From 2-12-FULL-35-23 sp965196985 (lineage in GTDB: Bacteria; Pseudomonadota; Gammaproteobacteria; UBA12402): a DNA stretch of 64,000 nt. The DNA is taken from contig CBDALO010000201.1 of the NCBI GenBank assembly GCA_965196985.1, forward strand, positions 1 to 64,000, written 5' to 3'. A program made the translations under genes and the position numbers. Positions 1 to 7,022 of the stretch are shown in pieces; the first letter of the stretch is position 1, and every line of letters begins with the position of its first letter. The notes beneath the pieces were generated by a model. It saw only the letters and a program-made list of their open reading frames with translations. It did no database searches and had not been told where the DNA came from.

Positions 1-13
1 ATAACGCTCTATC
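1..13 (+). repeat. Terminal inverted repeat of an IS256-like element
   Basis: The first 13 bases are the reverse complement of the outer end (GATAGAGCGTTAT) of the IS256-like element seen whole at 28434-29965 and 46124-47654. In those copies this is the end beyond the transposase stop codon, so an IS256 copy must lie just left of the window, reading rightward. It interrupts the istA gene that resumes at base 14. Confidence 0.8.
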
Positions 14-867
14 GATTTAAACTGTGGATGCTTACGCTTGCAAGCTAACTGCTCACAACGTTGTAATAGGTATTCGTTTAACTTCTCTAATGATTCAAAT
101 TTCAGTCTCGGTCTAAACAACCAGTCTCGCAGTGTATCAACTTGATTTTCAACCTGCCCCTTTTCCCAACCGGCAGCTGGTGAACAAGCAACAGGCTCAA
201 TTAAGTAATTATCCATAAGCGCTAGAAAACGTCGATTGAATGCTCGTTCTTTACCAACGAAAATTGATGTCACCGCCGTCTTCATATTATCGTAAATACC
301 TCGTTTGCAAAGACCACCAAAAAAGGCAAAGGCTTTGTTATGCGCATCAAATAGCATCTCCTGACTTTCTCTATGATAGGCAACTACAAAAAATTTACGG
401 CTATAACAAAGTCTAAAGTGAGCAACTTTAATATTGACAATAGTTCCACCTAATTCTACTTTTTCATCACTCCAATCAAACTGATAAGCTTCTGCTGGAT
501 CAAACGTTAATGGAATATAAGCAGACTTATTTTGCCTATGTTCTTGTTTCCATAATTTCACATAGCGTTGAACGCTGTCATAAGCACCCGTGTAGCCTTC
601 TTTTTCAAGCAAGGAATAATAACGGGATGCTGTGCGACGTTCCTTACGAGGAAGTTTACTATCCTCAATAAGCCAGGCCTCTAAGGTTTCAGTATAAGCG
701 TCTAATTTCGGTTTTACTTGTGTAGAGCGAACATATTCTTGGTCAGCAGTTTCTGCACGCAATATTTTTCTAATTGTATTTCTTGATAGGCCAGTTTTTT
801 TTACAAGTTCTTTAATTGAGAGACCTTGCACAAAATGCAATCTTCTAATCTTTGTTTTAGTTTCCAT
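14..867 (-). pseudogene. istA: IS21-family transposase IstA, N-terminal part
   Basis: Same coding sequence as the 499-residue IstA at 53681-55180, starting at the ATG at 865-867 (METKTKIRRL). It includes the N-terminal helix-turn-helix (motif GLSRNTIRKIL) and most of the DDE core (FDWSDEKVEL, IYDNMKTAV and EKGQVENQV). IstA is the DDE recombinase that works with the ATPase IstB. The reading frame is open to base 14, where an IS256 insertion removes the C-terminal part, so this copy cannot be functional unless the element is rejoined. Confidence 0.85.
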
Positions 868-991
868 TAATATCACCTTTTATTCACCCCAGATTATTAA
901 ACCTGAAGTGTATAGTTTTTAATCGGGGGGGGGGTCAATATTCGACGCTGATTTCAACGCTAAAGGGGTCAGTTTTGCACGCTAATTAACA
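14..991 (-). mobile_element. IS21-family element type A, copy 1, right part only
   Basis: This is the right part of the element that is complete at 52871-55302. It holds the 5' part of istA and the terminal region, with the G-run and the terminal TGTTAATTAGCG (reading inward from 991). It matches copy 2 closely except that the G-run is 10 long here and 8 in copy 2. The left part is cut off by the IS256 end at 1-13. Confidence 0.85.
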
Positions 992-1008
992 AATTAAGGA
1001 GAAACCTG

Positions 1009-1386
1009 ATGTATTCGTATGAAAACACCGTCACGCTTACTGGTAGTATTATTTCGATTAAGATTATTCAATCAAAAGATTGTGCACCGACTGCGAAAGT
1101 AGTCATTCGCTCCGGTTCTGAATGGCATACACTTTTCTTTTGTGATGAGTTAACCCCTGTATTCATAGAACAGCAACGTCGTATAGGCGACCCAATGCTG
1201 ATTGTAGGGACAGAAATTAAAGTACGAGGGAAATTAGCTTATTACAATGATGAGGGTCGTCGTTTCCTGAATCACGCGAGTAATGCAGTCTGTGTTTTAG
1301 ATCTCATTAATACAGGTCCTGTTCAGTATGTCACGCGAGAAGAACGCGCAAGGCTGGATAGGTTATCAGTTGAGGCGGATAGGTAA
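1009..1386 (+). CDS. Small OB-fold protein, single-strand-binding-like
   Basis: A 125-residue protein whose first 100 residues read like an SSB/PriB-type OB fold. It has an N-terminal NTVTLTGSI strand, a central WHTLFF strand and then a V-G-T-E-I-K-V-R-G-K-L strand, the usual OB beta-barrel pattern. It lacks the acidic C-terminal tip of a replicative SSB. The start is the ATG behind AAGGAGAAACCTG. It is the first gene after the IS21 end and heads the cassette. A role on single-stranded DNA during element transfer or replication is inference; a PriB-like or other OB protein is the alternative. Copy B (55320-55697) differs at three residues. Confidence 0.6.
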   Translation: MYSYENTVTLTGSIISIKIIQSKDCAPTAKVVIRSGSEWHTLFFCDELTPVFIEQQRRIGDPMLIVGTEIKVRGKLAYYNDEGRRFLNHASNAVCVLDLINTGPVQYVTREERARLDRLSVEADR

Positions 1387-1482
1387 GGCAGTGAGACTTG
1401 AGAGTCAGTTGTACTGCGGTAACGCAACACAGCTTGTCTTTTTGAGTATCGTTTGTTGAATCAACTTATTGTTGTGCAATAG

Positions 1483-1551
1483 CCCCACGGGGAATGTGTC
1501 ATTCCCTGCGGGGTGTGATGCATTCTCTTTTTTTTATTAAAGGAGAAAGTG
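1483..1551 (+). promoter_or_regulatory. Hairpin plus pyrimidine tract masking a ribosome-binding site
   Basis: A stem with GGGAATG against CATTCCC, closed outside by CCCC/GGGG, spans 1483-1513. It is followed by TTCTC and a T-run that can pair with the AAAGGAGAA ribosome-binding site just before the ATG at 1552. The arrangement is kept in copy B. It could be a terminator/attenuator or a translational mask; both readings are inference. Confidence 0.45.
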
Positions 1552-1857
1552 ATGAGCAAAGAAAACATTGATTGGAAAGCGATTGAAGCAGAGTTGGAGC
1601 AAGCCATTGATCGTCTTGCACCCCTTGGATTGCCGATTGAAGTGATCGGCAATTGGTTGTGGGTGACAGGTGCAGAGAAGGCCGATGCTCCTGCTTTGCA
1701 AGAAGCGGGTTTTTGCTGGTCAAAGAGTAAGGCGCGGTGGTATTACCATCCGAAGTCGTTACCCTTTAACAGTAAAGGTGAGAAAGCATGGCCGATGGAA
1801 AAGATTTATCAAACCTTCGGCTCGCAATCTCGCGTAAAAACTCACACAACCGCTTAA
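1552..1857 (+). CDS. Small element-type protein of unknown function
   Basis: A 101-residue acidic/aromatic protein. The ATG at 1552 has a strong AAGGAGAAAG site; the GTG three bases earlier is unlikely to be used. The middle carries a G-N-W-L-W-V-T-G strand followed by an L-x-E-A-G-F-x-W-S-K-S-K-x-R-W-Y-Y pattern. I associate this pattern with small proteins and domains of plasmids and phages whose function is not established. It lies between the OB-fold gene and ssb in both cassette copies. No enzyme motif is visible. Confidence 0.6.
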   Translation: MSKENIDWKAIEAELEQAIDRLAPLGLPIEVIGNWLWVTGAEKADAPALQEAGFCWSKSKARWYYHPKSLPFNSKGEKAWPMEKIYQTFGSQSRVKTHTTA

Positions 1858-1882
1858 CCTGTTGTTAGCAGTACCCCAGTAG

Positions 1883-1920
1883 GGATGAAAGGCCCGAACG
1901 GGTCGCTCATCCTTTTTTTT
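1883..1920 (+). terminator. Intrinsic terminator between the small gene and ssb
   Basis: GGATGA pairs with TCATCC, with an inner CCCG/CGGG helix, and is followed by eight T. The T-tract lies directly before the ssb ribosome-binding site, and CCTTTT can pair with the AAAAGG of that site, so it may also affect ssb translation. In copy B the arm is one base pair longer (GGATGAA/TTCATCC). Confidence 0.65.
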
Positions 1921-1940
1921 AAATGAAAAGGAGAAAGACT

Positions 1941-2384
1941 ATGTCTTATTGTCGCAATGAAGTTCAGCTTGTTGGTTATGTTGGACAAATCAAGCATTAC
2001 GAGGAAGCAGGGAAAACCCCGTTTGCTCGCTTTAGTTTAGCCACCAGTCGTCATTATAAAAATAAAGCAAACGAAGAGGTGGAGAAAACCACTTGGCACA
2101 CGATCTATTGCTTTGGTAAACGCGCTGAGTTTATCAAAGGCAAAGTCGTGACGGGCAGTTATGTCTCGGTTTCCGGTTCCTTGGAAACCAACGACTGGCT
2201 AACCGAGTCCGGTGAGAAGCGAACCAGCATGGTGGTGCATGCCAATCACCTGCATCGATTGATTGATCGGAAACTACAAGAAAAGCTCGACACACTTAAT
2301 CAGATGTCCTCCCCTGTGCAAGCCTCACCTAAGCCACCGGCTTATCCTGATGACTTGCCCAGTTCGGATGATATCCCGTATTAA
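1941..2384 (+). CDS. ssb: Single-stranded DNA-binding protein
   Basis: A 147-residue SSB. It has an OB fold with the typical start (NEVQLVGYVG), F-A-R-F-S-L-A-T, W-H-T-I-Y-C-F-G-K-R-A-E and the Y-V-S-V-S-G-S-L-E strand. A short proline-rich linker leads to an acidic tip ending DDIPY, equivalent to the DDIPF partner-binding tail of bacterial SSBs. The chosen start is ATG 1941 behind AAAAGGAGAAAGACT; an in-frame ATG at 1923 contains the ribosome-binding site and is less likely. Such element-borne SSBs protect transferred or replicating single strands and recruit repair and replication proteins. Confidence 0.88.
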   Translation: MSYCRNEVQLVGYVGQIKHYEEAGKTPFARFSLATSRHYKNKANEEVEKTTWHTIYCFGKRAEFIKGKVVTGSYVSVSGSLETNDWLTESGEKRTSMVVHANHLHRLIDRKLQEKLDTLNQMSSPVQASPKPPAYPDDLPSSDDIPY

Positions 2385-2412
2385 GGGGTGTTGCTGCGCT
2401 TAAACAATCAGT

Positions 2413-2443
2413 AAGAATGACGGGCAACCGTCATTCTTTTTTT
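2413..2443 (+). terminator. Intrinsic terminator after ssb
   Basis: A perfect 11-bp stem (AAGAATGACGG / CCGTCATTCTT) with a GCAA loop ends in a run of T. It is the textbook rho-independent form and is conserved in copy B. Confidence 0.85.
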
Positions 2444-2505
2444 AACCCCAACCGAGGGAGTCATCCCTCGTTGCGGGGTTGCTCCTTCGGTTTTTTTGAA
2501 GGAGC
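2444..2505 (+). promoter_or_regulatory. Tandem hairpins; the second hides the methyltransferase ribosome-binding site
   Basis: The first hairpin pairs AACCCC/GGGGTT outside and CGAGGGA/TCCCTCG inside. Immediately after it, GCTCCTTC (2481-2488) pairs perfectly with GAAGGAGC (2498-2505), which contains the Shine-Dalgarno sequence of the methyltransferase gene at 2512. In this fold the ribosome-binding site is blocked. The inner stems and the masking hairpin are identical in copy B. Translational control of the methyltransferase is inferred from this structure. Confidence 0.6.
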
Positions 2506-2511
2506 GTTGCT

Positions 2512-3594
2512 ATGACAACAGAAAATCGTGTTCATAACAATTTGAAGGCGTTGCGAGCCTTGCGAAACGGTCAAACTGCTGACGACTTAATGGCGTATAC
2601 TGGTTGGGGTGGTTTGAGAGAGGCCATCTACACCCCTGCTATTTTTAAGGAGTTAAAAGGCTTGATCGGCGAGCAAGCAATCGCAAGTTTAAAACAGACG
2701 TTAAAGTCCGCTTATTACACACCGGCTTGGCTGGTTCGGTTTATGATGCAATGTTTAGCCTGTATACCGAGCTTGTCCTTAGAGGCAGTGCTTGAACCGA
2801 GTGCAGGTGTAGGGAATTTTCTTAACGGGCTTAAACACTTAAACCGCCCTGAGTCTCAACCCTCGCGTGTGGTGGCTGTGGAGATTGATCAGGTCAGTTG
2901 TGAACTGTTAAACGTGATTTACCCCGATGTTGAGGTGCATCACACCGGCTTTGAACGTTTTCAGCCGGACGAACAGTTTACCTTGATACTGGGCAATCCG
3001 CCGTTTGGTCAAATCCAAGTGGACGATCCGGTTCACAACGATTTAACCCGCTACAGCATTCACCATTACTTTGTGGCTAAAGCCATGCGGTTATTAAAAC
3101 CCAATGGGCTACTGGCCATGGTGTTACCGCGCTACTTTTTAGATGCCTCCTGCAAGCAGGTGAGACACATTATTGCAGAGGAAGGGGGAGCCTTGGTGGC
3201 GGCGTTTCGGTTGCCGGATAATTTGTTTAGTGACGCTAAAGTGACTGTGGATATTGTCTTTTTACAAAAGACCACCGGCACACTGCCTTGGCGAGAAGCC
3301 AGGCGATTTAGCCGTGACGGAAAAAGTGCTTATTTGAATGAGTATTTTTTTACGTACCCCAGTCATATTTTAGGGCGACTCGAATTTTTTGAAGTCTATG
3401 GCAGAAATGAATTGACCTGTAAATCGACAGGCGATTTGGGTCAATCCTTAGCGATGTCACGCAGGTGTTTGCAATTGCAGTTAGAACTGCAATGCCTACA
3501 GGCTCGTTGTGAAACGTTAGTCGCTAATGAGCGTTGGTTGCAAGCTCTGCAAGCAGAGTTAAACCAGCGTTTTGCTAGTAAGACGAAAGTTTAA
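2512..3594 (+). CDS. Adenine-type (N6) DNA methyltransferase domain protein
   Basis: A 360-residue class I methyltransferase. The SAM-binding motif is EPSAGVG (residues 95-101), the acidic residue ending motif II is in AVEID, and the catalytic motif GNPPFG lies at about 161-166, the NPPF form typical of N6-adenine enzymes. The N-terminal D-D-L-M-A-Y-T-G-W-G-G-L is the lead-in seen in large phage and plasmid methylase-helicase proteins of the DarB/strawberry-notch type. Here only the methylase part is present and no restriction nuclease is adjacent. It may protect the element from host restriction or mark its DNA; the target site is unknown. Translation may be masked by the preceding hairpin. 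Confidence 0.8.
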   Translation: MTTENRVHNNLKALRALRNGQTADDLMAYTGWGGLREAIYTPAIFKELKGLIGEQAIASLKQTLKSAYYTPAWLVRFMMQCLACIPSLSLEAVLEPSAGVGNFLNGLKHLNRPESQPSRVVAVEIDQVSCELLNVIYPDVEVHHTGFERFQPDEQFTLILGNPPFGQIQVDDPVHNDLTRYSIHHYFVAKAMRLLKPNGLLAMVLPRYFLDASCKQVRHIIAEEGGALVAAFRLPDNLFSDAKVTVDIVFLQKTTGTLPWREARRFSRDGKSAYLNEYFFTYPSHILGRLEFFEVYGRNELTCKSTGDLGQSLAMSRRCLQLQLELQCLQARCETLVANERWLQALQAELNQRFASKTKV

Positions 3595-3600
3595 GAAAAG

Positions 3601-3647
3601 AAGCGGGAGCGTTGATTAGTAATAATCAAGGCATCTCGCTTTTTTTT
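3601..3647 (+). terminator. Intrinsic terminator after the methyltransferase gene
   Basis: An imperfect long stem (AAGCGGGAG...TTGATTA / TAATCAA...CTCGCTT) is followed by eight T. It is present in copy B with the same outline and a few base changes. Confidence 0.65.
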
Positions 3648-3689
3648 CGTGTACAATCCGCGCTCTTAATCAGCCAGAAGGAAAAACTA

Positions 3690-4244
3690 ATGCCTGCTAA
3701 GAAAAAACCCGTTAAAGCCAAACACGCTGCAACCCCTTTACAACAAATCACCGAGTTTAAGCAAACGCTCACGACCACTGAATCAAAACTCGAAGGCGTG
3801 TGTGAGAAAGCCGTGTATGATTGCACCCAGTCGGCTGCTAAACTGAAAGAGAAGTTACTGGATGCAAAAGAGAAACTCACTACTCAAAAAGCAGCGTTAA
3901 AAGAAGCCAAAGCCCAACATAAAGCAAAGCCAGGCAAACAAACCGAAAAACGGGTTGCTAAAGCAAAAGAGACTATTGAGGCCATTGAAGCACTGATTGA
4001 GATTGTTAAAACAGAGATGGACGCATTAAAAGTCCAGCAGGTAGAGATCACGCAAGAGTACAGCTTTGTCATTAACCGCGCCAAAGCCTTAGCAAAGTTT
4101 GAAAAAGAATGGGCGAAACAAAGCAAGCAAAAAGCGCGAGCCAAAAAGAAACCTGCTAAAAAAAGCAAAACGACTGTCTCTAAAGTCAAAGCTGAGGAGC
4201 CATCAGCCGAGGCTAAGGTGTCATCAACCGAGACTGATGCGTAA
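3690..4244 (+). CDS. Lys/Ala-rich coiled-coil protein, histone-like tail
   Basis: A 184-residue highly basic protein. The ATG at 3690 follows AGAAGGAAAAACTA; upstream in-frame starts would run through the terminator. After a basic start (PAKKKPVKAK) there are long heptad-like helices rich in K, A and E. The C-terminal tail (KKKPAKKSKT) resembles AlgP or histone-H1-like bacterial proteins, followed by an acidic end. A DNA-compacting or scaffolding role is plausible but unproven. It lies 31 bases upstream of the TALE-like gene with no terminator between, so the two are probably cotranscribed. Confidence 0.65.
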   Translation: MPAKKKPVKAKHAATPLQQITEFKQTLTTTESKLEGVCEKAVYDCTQSAAKLKEKLLDAKEKLTTQKAALKEAKAQHKAKPGKQTEKRVAKAKETIEAIEALIEIVKTEMDALKVQQVEITQEYSFVINRAKALAKFEKEWAKQSKQKARAKKKPAKKSKTTVSKVKAEEPSAEAKVSSTETDA

Positions 4245-4275
4245 CGCTCGCTTGATGATGTCGTGAGTCATTGGC

Positions 4276-6024
4276 ATGGATGAGTTATCTGCTAAATTAA
4301 CCCAATACAACATTGCGCTCACTCGCTACCAGGATGAGTGTCGTCAATTAACTGCGTTAGGGTTTACTGAGCAGCAAGCGGATAAGCTCATCCTGAAAAA
4401 AGCCTCACGCGAAACCGTGGCAACCATTCTAGAACAGTGTGCCTTATTTGAAGTCCGATTAACTAAAGCAGAGATTACGCGGTTAGGTTCCTTTGATGCG
4501 GGTGGGTTAACACTGACTAAATTGATCAGCGTGTACCCGCAATTAATAGAGCTAGGGTACACCCATGACCAACTCATTAAATTAGGGAGTAATACCGGTG
4601 GCTCGCAAGCACTGAATGCCGTGCTCACCCATCACCACACCTTAATTAATCGTGGCTTAACGCCTACTGACATTGTTCGCATTGCAGGGAATATGGGTGG
4701 CGCACAAGCGGTCACGGCGTTTCTTGAGCATCAACAAACCTTATTGCGGTTAGGCTTTTCCACCACCGATTGCTTAAAAATCACCAGCTCAATGGGAGCC
4801 AATCAGACGATCACTGCCCTGCTCACCCATTACCCCACCCTCATGCAATACGGTTATACCCGCGCTGATTTGGTGAGTATTAGCAGTAAAACCGGCGCAG
4901 CACACACGCTGGCGGTGTTAGTAGAACACCATGCCGCACTGAAAAGTTTAGGCTTTTCACACGCAGAACGAGTCAAGATTGCTCAACAAAACAGTGCGTC
5001 CAACAGCTTCAAGGCATTGTTGCAACATCACTCGGCTTTATTGGAGTTAGGTTTCAGTATCACTGACTTGGTGCGTATCGCCAGTCAAGACGGGGCAGCG
5101 CAAGCGTTCCAAGCGGTACTCGAACACCACGCGCTATTGGCTCAATGGGGATTTAGCCAGTCTGAAATCGTGGCATTATTGAGCAAGGATGGCGCAGCAA
5201 AAACCATTACAACGTTACTGCATCAGCCGGAACTCTGGCAAAACACAGGCTTAACCCATGCGGAATTAGTGCAATTAGTAACCCAACGGGGAGCGTCGTT
5301 AGCCTTGCAAGCCATGCATCAATATCGCGCTGTGTTACAGACCTTGGGGTTTCAGCACGCTGATTTGGTTAAGATCTTTTCGACTGAGGGTCGCACTCAG
5401 GCCGTGGAATCCTTACTCACGCACCACCAACAGCTCGAAAGCTGGGGCTTTACCACCGAAGAATTAGTCCCTATTTTAAGCCATTCCGGCGCAACCAAAA
5501 CGCTCGATGCACTCGCTAAGCACTACCCCGCTCTGCTAAATCTGGGTTTTCAGCACAAGCAAATTGTTAAAATACTCAACAAACGCGGACGTGCGCCCGC
5601 CATCCAAGCCCTACTCACGCATCACGCCACTCTGCTAAATCAGGGCTTTAATGACTACGATTTAATCAGAATAGTCAACCAAGACGGGGCCAGAGTCACC
5701 CTCACGTTACTTGCTGAGGAGCAAAATGCGTGGCAAACCCTCTCACTCACACCCACTGATTTGGTCAATATCACCGCAAAAAGTGGCGGAGCCAAGACTC
5801 TTCAAGCCCTGCAAACTCACGCTAAAAAATTGCTAGGGTGGGGTTTTTCGGAACCAGAACTTGCACAGATTGCACGTTGTCGCAGTGCGGGATCCACACT
5901 CAACACCCTCGCCAGCCATTACAACACCCTCCGCCAGCAAGGCTTACCGCATCAAAAAATTGTCCAGCTTGCGAGTCAACCGGCTGGGTTTGTTGTCTTG
6001 CAAGCTGAGTTATCTACTCGCTAG
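4276..6024 (+). CDS. TALE-like modular DNA-binding repeat protein
   Basis: A 582-residue protein that is nearly all repeat: a short N-terminus (1-29), one degenerate 32-residue repeat, fifteen 33-residue repeats (62-556) and a 26-residue terminal half-repeat. Each repeat starts F/L/Y-S/T, has D/E-L-V near 5-7, I/L at 9, usually G at 14, L-L at 22-23, H-H at 25-26 and G at 33. This is the layout of TAL-effector repeats; one repeat begins LTPTDIVRIAGNMGGAQA. By that alignment the diresidues at 12-13 are KK (degenerate), FD, NT, NM, SM, KT, QN, QD, KD, QR, TE, HS, KR, QD, KS, CR and QP. There is no activation domain, nuclear signal or long secretion region. Known relatives are AvrBs3/RipTAL effectors, Mycetohabitans Bats and marine MOrTLs. 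The 12-13 positions vary most while the scaffold is kept, which supports base reading. No clear ribosome-binding site is seen; coupling to the upstream gene is possible. Confidence 0.85.
   Translation: MDELSAKLTQYNIALTRYQDECRQLTALGFTEQQADKLILKKASRETVATILEQCALFEVRLTKAEITRLGSFDAGGLTLTKLISVYPQLIELGYTHDQLIKLGSNTGGSQALNAVLTHHHTLINRGLTPTDIVRIAGNMGGAQAVTAFLEHQQTLLRLGFSTTDCLKITSSMGANQTITALLTHYPTLMQYGYTRADLVSISSKTGAAHTLAVLVEHHAALKSLGFSHAERVKIAQQNSASNSFKALLQHHSALLELGFSITDLVRIASQDGAAQAFQAVLEHHALLAQWGFSQSEIVALLSKDGAAKTITTLLHQPELWQNTGLTHAELVQLVTQRGASLALQAMHQYRAVLQTLGFQHADLVKIFSTEGRTQAVESLLTHHQQLESWGFTTEELVPILSHSGATKTLDALAKHYPALLNLGFQHKQIVKILNKRGRAPAIQALLTHHATLLNQGFNDYDLIRIVNQDGARVTLTLLAEEQNAWQTLSLTPTDLVNITAKSGGAKTLQALQTHAKKLLGWGFSEPELAQIARCRSAGSTLNTLASHYNTLRQQGLPHQKIVQLASQPAGFVVLQAELSTR
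4459..6021 (+). repeat. Array of 33-residue (99-bp) TALE-like repeats
   Basis: Fifteen full repeats plus one half. Unlike Xanthomonas genes, the DNA of neighbouring repeats is well diverged and only the protein scaffold recurs. In this respect it resembles the Bat and MOrTL arrays and should be more stable to recombination. Confidence 0.85.
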
Positions 6025-6055
6025 ACGCTTTCCAAGCACCTCGATTTTCAGTCCC

Positions 6056-6153
6056 GCCAACCGTTCCACCGGTTGGCTTCGGCCCCCGTTTTCGCACGGG
6101 GGCTGGGCTTGATTCGTTGCGCGTCACTTCGCAATTAGCGAAGTGACGCGCAA
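6056..6153 (+). other. Three consecutive strong hairpins after the TALE-like gene
   Basis: Hairpin 1 is GCCAACCG/CGGTTGGC (6056-6077). Hairpin 2 is GCCCCCGT/ACGGGGGC (6082-6103). Hairpin 3 has a perfect 16-bp stem, TTGCGCGTCACTTCGC with its complement and an AATTA loop (6117-6153). None has a clear terminal T-run until the TTTT near 6157. All three recur unchanged after copy B. They may form a compound terminator, an RNA-stability element or a protein-binding site on the element. Confidence 0.6.
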
Positions 6154-6544
6154 GCGTTTTCCGGCGATTTTTTAATAAAATCATTAAGTTAGAAAGGAAA
6201 ATATAGCATAATAAATAATGCTCAATGGATTAGGCGTAAAAAGGGTTAGAAATGAAGCAGGGTTACGCATTGAAAAACCCATGGGCACAGGGCCTCAATT
6301 TATGCACATGAAGAGGGGGATCCTTTAAAAAAATCCCCCTCGATTGTGTGTAAATTGTCTGCGCCACCCTTGGCACTTGGTGGCCCATTGCCACGAACCC
6401 AAGTTGTTCACAGCAATCAGGGATCCTAATAAATCCCTGACAATGAGGGCAACTTGTCATGCTGCGTCTGCTGCGGCTTTGTGTACTATTGGCAACCGTC
6501 TTGCTTGCTGCTAATTTAGCTGCTGCTTTTTTTTATTTTTTTTC

Positions 6545-7022
6545 GATTTGATTTTATGGAGTCAGCTCGGTAACATGAAGTCTGGTAATACTGAAGATGG
6601 CCTACAGCCTGAAACGCTTAACGCGTCTATTACTTCGTCACCGCCGCCCCTTGTGTCGTGAGCCTAACGAAAGTTAGTGGGGATTTTCTTAGAGAACCAG
6701 TGTTCGTGTGGCAATGGAAGCATTGTCCTAAAAGTTCGGGTGAGCCAGTGTGCAACCAGTACCCTTGAGGTATAAACGAATGACGACCTGTGAGTCTCTG
6801 ACATTAAGTCGATGAATTGTGTCGTTACGTCACACCATTGATCTTCCACCTTCGCCAAGGCTAAGGCAGTCGCAGAAGGGACTTAATGATTCAGCGGCTA
6901 TCAACCAACGAGTTGATAGCATTTTCTTAGCACACTGCTAAAGCAAGTGTGATGTTACTGTTATGGCTTGAGCCATCAAACCGCTTGAGAGCAGACTTGC
7001 GCCTGTTTGGGCAAGAGAGCAT
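6545..7022 (+). ncRNA. Conserved structured non-coding region before the integrase
   Basis: About 480 bp with no convincing gene, kept in both cassette copies with few differences. Its 3' part holds five hairpins in a row: GCTATCAA/TTGATAGC (6897-6920), CACACT/AGTGTG (6931-6951), ATGGCT/AGCCAT (6963-6976), GCT/AGC (6983-6992) and CTTGC/GCAAG (6996-7015). The one change I see in the first hairpin between copies lies in its loop. I recognise no RNA family. A non-coding RNA, a leader of the integrase transcript, or an attachment/transfer region would all fit. Confidence 0.4.
6575..6661 (+). CDS. Possible 28-residue peptide
   Basis: A short frame reading MKSGNTEDGLQPE and ending SSPPPLVS is kept in copy B (60893-60979) with one substitution (S to L). 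No good ribosome-binding site precedes it and it overlaps the structured region, so it may simply be conserved RNA. Confidence 0.2.
   Translation: MKSGNTEDGLQPETLNASITSSPPPLVS

Larger units (their letters stand above)
14..7022 (+). repeat. Large duplicated segment, copy A (TALE-like cassette)
   Basis: This stretch is repeated as 54327-61341 in the same orientation and gene order. The IS21 part is almost identical. The cassette genes differ at scattered positions, giving several amino-acid changes per gene. The copies part company immediately after the shared GCAAGAGAGCATG. Copy A continues into the leader of an integrase gene, while copy B is cut by a second IS21-family element. Confidence 0.9.

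Noticed and set aside
3884..4189. Antisense open frame over the coiled-coil gene (also 57937-58500)
   Set aside because: A by-product of Lys/Ala-rich codons on the other strand, with no ribosome-binding site or family features.
4276..6024. The repeat protein as an mTERF, pentatricopeptide or HEAT protein
   Set aside because: The exact 33-residue period, G near 14, the LTPTDIVRIAGN-type start and variation focused on 12-13 fit TALE-like repeats better; structure prediction remains the decisive test.
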